Part shown: positions 62,399 through 64,000 of the stretch, in pieces
Layout: every line of letters starts with the position of its first letter
Position numbering within the stretch: position 1 is the stretch's first letter
Assembly: GCF_900116375.1 (NCBI RefSeq)
Contig: NZ_UETB01000007.1
Coordinates: 62,001-126,000 of the forward strand
Direction of reading: 5' to 3'
Source of the DNA: Georgenia satyanarayanai
GTDB lineage: Bacteria > Actinomycetota > Actinomycetes > Actinomycetales > Actinomycetaceae
Length of the DNA stretch: 64,000 nucleotides
The notes under the pieces: model-generated
Seen by the model: the letters and a program-made list of their open reading frames with translations, nothing else
Databases searched by the model: none
What the model was told of the DNA's origin: nothing
Translations under genes and position numbers: made by a program

Positions 62399-62728
62399 TC
62401 AGACAGCCCGGCGCTTGAGCTTGCGACGCTCCCGCTCCGAGAGGCCGCCCCAGATGCCGAAGCGCTCGTCGTTGGCGAGGGCGTACTCCAGGCACTCGGC
62501 GCGGACGTCGCACGAGGTGCACACACGCTTGGCCTCGCGGGTGGAGCCGCCCTTCTCCGGGAAGAAGGCCTCGGGGTCGGTCTGCGCGCACAGCGCACGC
62601 TCCTGCCACCCGAGCAGACCCTCGTCCGACACCTCGTCCAGGGCGTACAGTCCCTGCTGCGGGGCGGCCGCCGTGACTCCGGTCGTCAGCGGACCATCAC
62701 CGAGAATGTTCCACACTGCTCTTCCCAT
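62399..62728 (-). CDS. whiB: WhiB-family iron-sulfur regulator (WhiB2-like)
   Basis: A 109-residue WhiB-like protein. The four cluster ligands are Cys47, Cys70, Cys73 and Cys79 (C-x22-CxxC-x5-C). The GIWGG turn (91-95) and basic RRKLKRR tail bind sigma factor and DNA. Its position beside GT2, DUF5719 and DUF3499 matches the WhiB2/WhmD locus, needed for septation in other Actinobacteria. The N-terminal ~40 residues are an extension as in WhmD. ATG 62728 is the chosen start; GTG 62716, with GGGAAGA before it, is possible. Confidence 0.92.
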   Translation of the reverse strand: MGRAVWNILGDGPLTTGVTAAAPQQGLYALDEVSDEGLLGWQERALCAQTDPEAFFPEKGGSTREAKRVCTSCDVRAECLEYALANDERFGIWGGLSERERRKLKRRAV

Positions 62729-62756
62729 CGTCGACCGGTCACTTGCCCTTCGATGA

Positions 62757-62786
62757 ATTACACGCGTGTCATACGCCTTCCGTCAA
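62757..62786 (-). promoter_or_regulatory. Promoter of whiB
   Basis: On the minus strand -35 TTGACG (62781-62786), 18-bp spacer and -10 TGTAAT (62757-62762). Transcription would start near 62750, giving a leader of about 22 bases. This is the closest match to a housekeeping sigma consensus in the window. Confidence 0.6.
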
Positions 62787-62859
62787 GCGGAACGGTGCTA
62801 TGAGGGCTTATTCACGCCGTCGCCGGGTCACACGCGTCCCACCGGCCTCACCGAGCGCG

Positions 62860-64000
62860 TTAGACGGACTCCTCGCGCTTCTTCCGCGCGAAGCGGGCGG
62901 GAAGGTCCGGGCCGTCCCAGACCTGGATCGCCCGCCAGATCGAGGCGGTCACGGGCACGGCCAGCACCGCCCCGGTGAGGCCGGCGAGGACGGTGCCGGC
63001 GGTGAGCGCCACGAGGATGACGAGGGGGTGCAGGCTCAAGGTTCTACCCATGACGATCGGCTGGAGGAGGTCCCCCTCGAGCTGGTTGACGCCGACGACG
63101 ATCGCGACGACGACGAGCGCCTCCACCGGTCCCACGGCGACGAGGGCGACGAGCGCCGCGAAGATGCCGGCGATGGTCGCGCCGACGAGCGGCACGAACG
63201 CGCCGAGGAACACGACCACCGACAGCGGGATCGCCAGCGGCACGCCGACGATCGCCAGGCCGATGCCGATGGCGACGGCGTCGACCGCCGCGATGATCGC
63301 CGTGCCCCGCACGTACCCACCGAGCGTGCGGACCGTCGCGTCCCCCACGCGCTGGCCCCGCCGGTAGCGGTGGCCCTCGAAGGGGCGCAGGAGGAACTCC
63401 CAGAGCTTCGGGCCGTCCTTGAGGAAGAAGAACAGCACGACGATCATGATGAAGAAGCCGGCGATGAAGTCGACCGTCTGCGAGGCGCCGGCGATCGCGC
63501 CCGAGCCGACGGCGCTGGACTGCAGCAGGCCCGCGACGGACTCCTGAGCCGAGTCGATCTGCTCCTGGGTGATCTCGAAGGGCAGCCCCTGCACGTACTC
63601 CTGGAGCTCGGCGAAGCCCTCCAGCGCCTGGTCGCGCAGCTCGTCCCACTGGTCCACGACGGCGAGGGTCACCAGCCAGACCACACCACCGAGCACGGCG
63701 ATGATCGCGACGAGCGCGATCCACGTCGCGAGGAGGGACGGCAGGCCCTTGCGCCGCAGGAAGGAGACGAGCGGGGAGATCGCGGCGGAGAGGACGAGCG
63801 CGATGAGCACCGGGATGACGACGAGCGTCAGCCGGGTGAGCACGAACACGAGGACGGCGAGGACCGCGGTGACGGCCAGCACCTGCAGGGAGCGGGTGCC
63901 GACCCGGCCGAAGCCGTCGGACCACAGGCCCGGGGCGGCGCGCCCGGCCGGCTCCGGCTCCTCGACGTGCTCGACGGCGTCAGCGACGCGCGCGGTGTCA
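62860..64000 (-). CDS. AI-2E-family transporter (5' end outside window)
   Basis: At least 380 residues of an AI-2E/PerM-family membrane protein; the frame stays open to the window end, reading ...EEPEPAGRAAPGLWSDGFGR before the first helix. About eight transmembrane segments are visible, with a central soluble region (about WDELRDQALEGFAELQEYVQ) and the conserved DGPKLWEFLLRPF, GAFVPLVGATIAG and VNQLEGDLLQPIVMG motifs. Despite the name most members are not autoinducer exporters; some are ion antiporters. The stop TAA is at 62860. It is co-directional with whiB, ~130 bp apart. Confidence 0.88.
   Translation of the reverse strand, partial: DTARVADAVEHVEEPEPAGRAAPGLWSDGFGRVGTRSLQVLAVTAVLAVLVFVLTRLTLVVIPVLIALVLSAAISPLVSFLRRKGLPSLLATWIALVAIIAVLGGVVWLVTLAVVDQWDELRDQALEGFAELQEYVQGLPFEITQEQIDSAQESVAGLLQSSAVGSGAIAGASQTVDFIAGFFIMIVVLFFFLKDGPKLWEFLLRPFEGHRYRRGQRVGDATVRTLGGYVRGTAIIAAVDAVAIGIGLAIVGVPLAIPLSVVVFLGAFVPLVGATIAGIFAALVALVAVGPVEALVVVAIVVGVNQLEGDLLQPIVMGRTLSLHPLVILVALTAGTVLAGLTGAVLAVPVTASIWRAIQVWDGPDLPARFARKKREESV

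Overview
The window is about 64 kb of very GC-rich DNA (GTG starts, 1-4 bp start/stop overlaps, leaderless -10 boxes) carrying an actinobacterial core gene set: mtrA-mtrB-lpqB, whiB, DUF3499, an Rv3235-like gene, long-form HPF, SecA without a C-terminal zinc motif, and a MoxR/DUF58/DUF4129/DUF4350 operon. RecBCD, an amino-sugar GH3 pair and a CE1758/CE1759 flavin pair fit Micrococcales, perhaps near Georgenia/Bogoriellaceae. The genus is a guess from gene content. I see no rRNA, tRNA, CRISPR array, prophage, integrase or insertion sequence, so this is mostly ordinary chromosome.

Layout. 1-5513: recC (3' end), recB, recD. 5.6-9.7 kb: hisN-like phosphatase, alpha/beta hydrolase, DUF1992 protein, and a zinc-ribbon membrane protein with Ig-like repeats. 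9.9-14.1 kb: sbcD-sbcC. 14.1-18.9 kb: DUF6912-like protein, CpaE-like ATPase with a SAF-domain partner, small HTH protein, hypothetical, LysM protein and Rv3235-like protein. 18.9-20.8 kb: FMN reductase and flavin monooxygenase pair. 20.9-26.9 kb: secA, YcaQ-like glycosylase, hpf, comF. 27.1-31.2 kb: lpqB-mtrB-mtrA (minus strand). 31.3-36.7 kb: five-gene MoxR operon. 36.8-40.7 kb: ChbG/YdjC deacetylase, SpoIIM-like and RDD membrane proteins (divergent), phosphotransferase-fold protein. 40.8-45.5 kb: nitrite-reductase operon (membrane-cupredoxin-NirK fusion, NnrS-like membrane protein, cysteine-bearing winged-helix regulator). 45.7-50.5 kb: two GH3 beta-N-acetylhexosaminidase-type enzymes, the first behind a DasR-type operator. 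50.8-54.0 kb: glycine betaine/proline ABC importer (proV-W-X) behind a 310-bp structured leader. 54.2-62.7 kb: acyltransferase-3/SGNH protein, Trm112-like protein, DUF3499, DUF1025-like protein, DUF5719, giant GT2 membrane protein, whiB. 62.9-64.0 kb: AI-2E-family transporter, 5' end outside the window.

How genes work together. RecBCD and SbcCD process DNA ends. MtrAB-LpqB, WhiB, the MoxR operon, the LysM protein and the GH3 enzymes are envelope and division functions. The nir operon reads as nitrite/NO handling with its own redox-sensing regulator. ProVWX is osmoprotection. Beyond genes, the main signals are an 18-bp tandem repeat at two loci (one in frame inside the nir regulator) whose core recurs in two palindromic intergenic elements, a DasR-like operator in front of the first GH3 gene, an 18-bp gap serving as a bidirectional leaderless promoter, and a series of leaderless promoters with a -10 box exactly 6-7 bases before the start codon.
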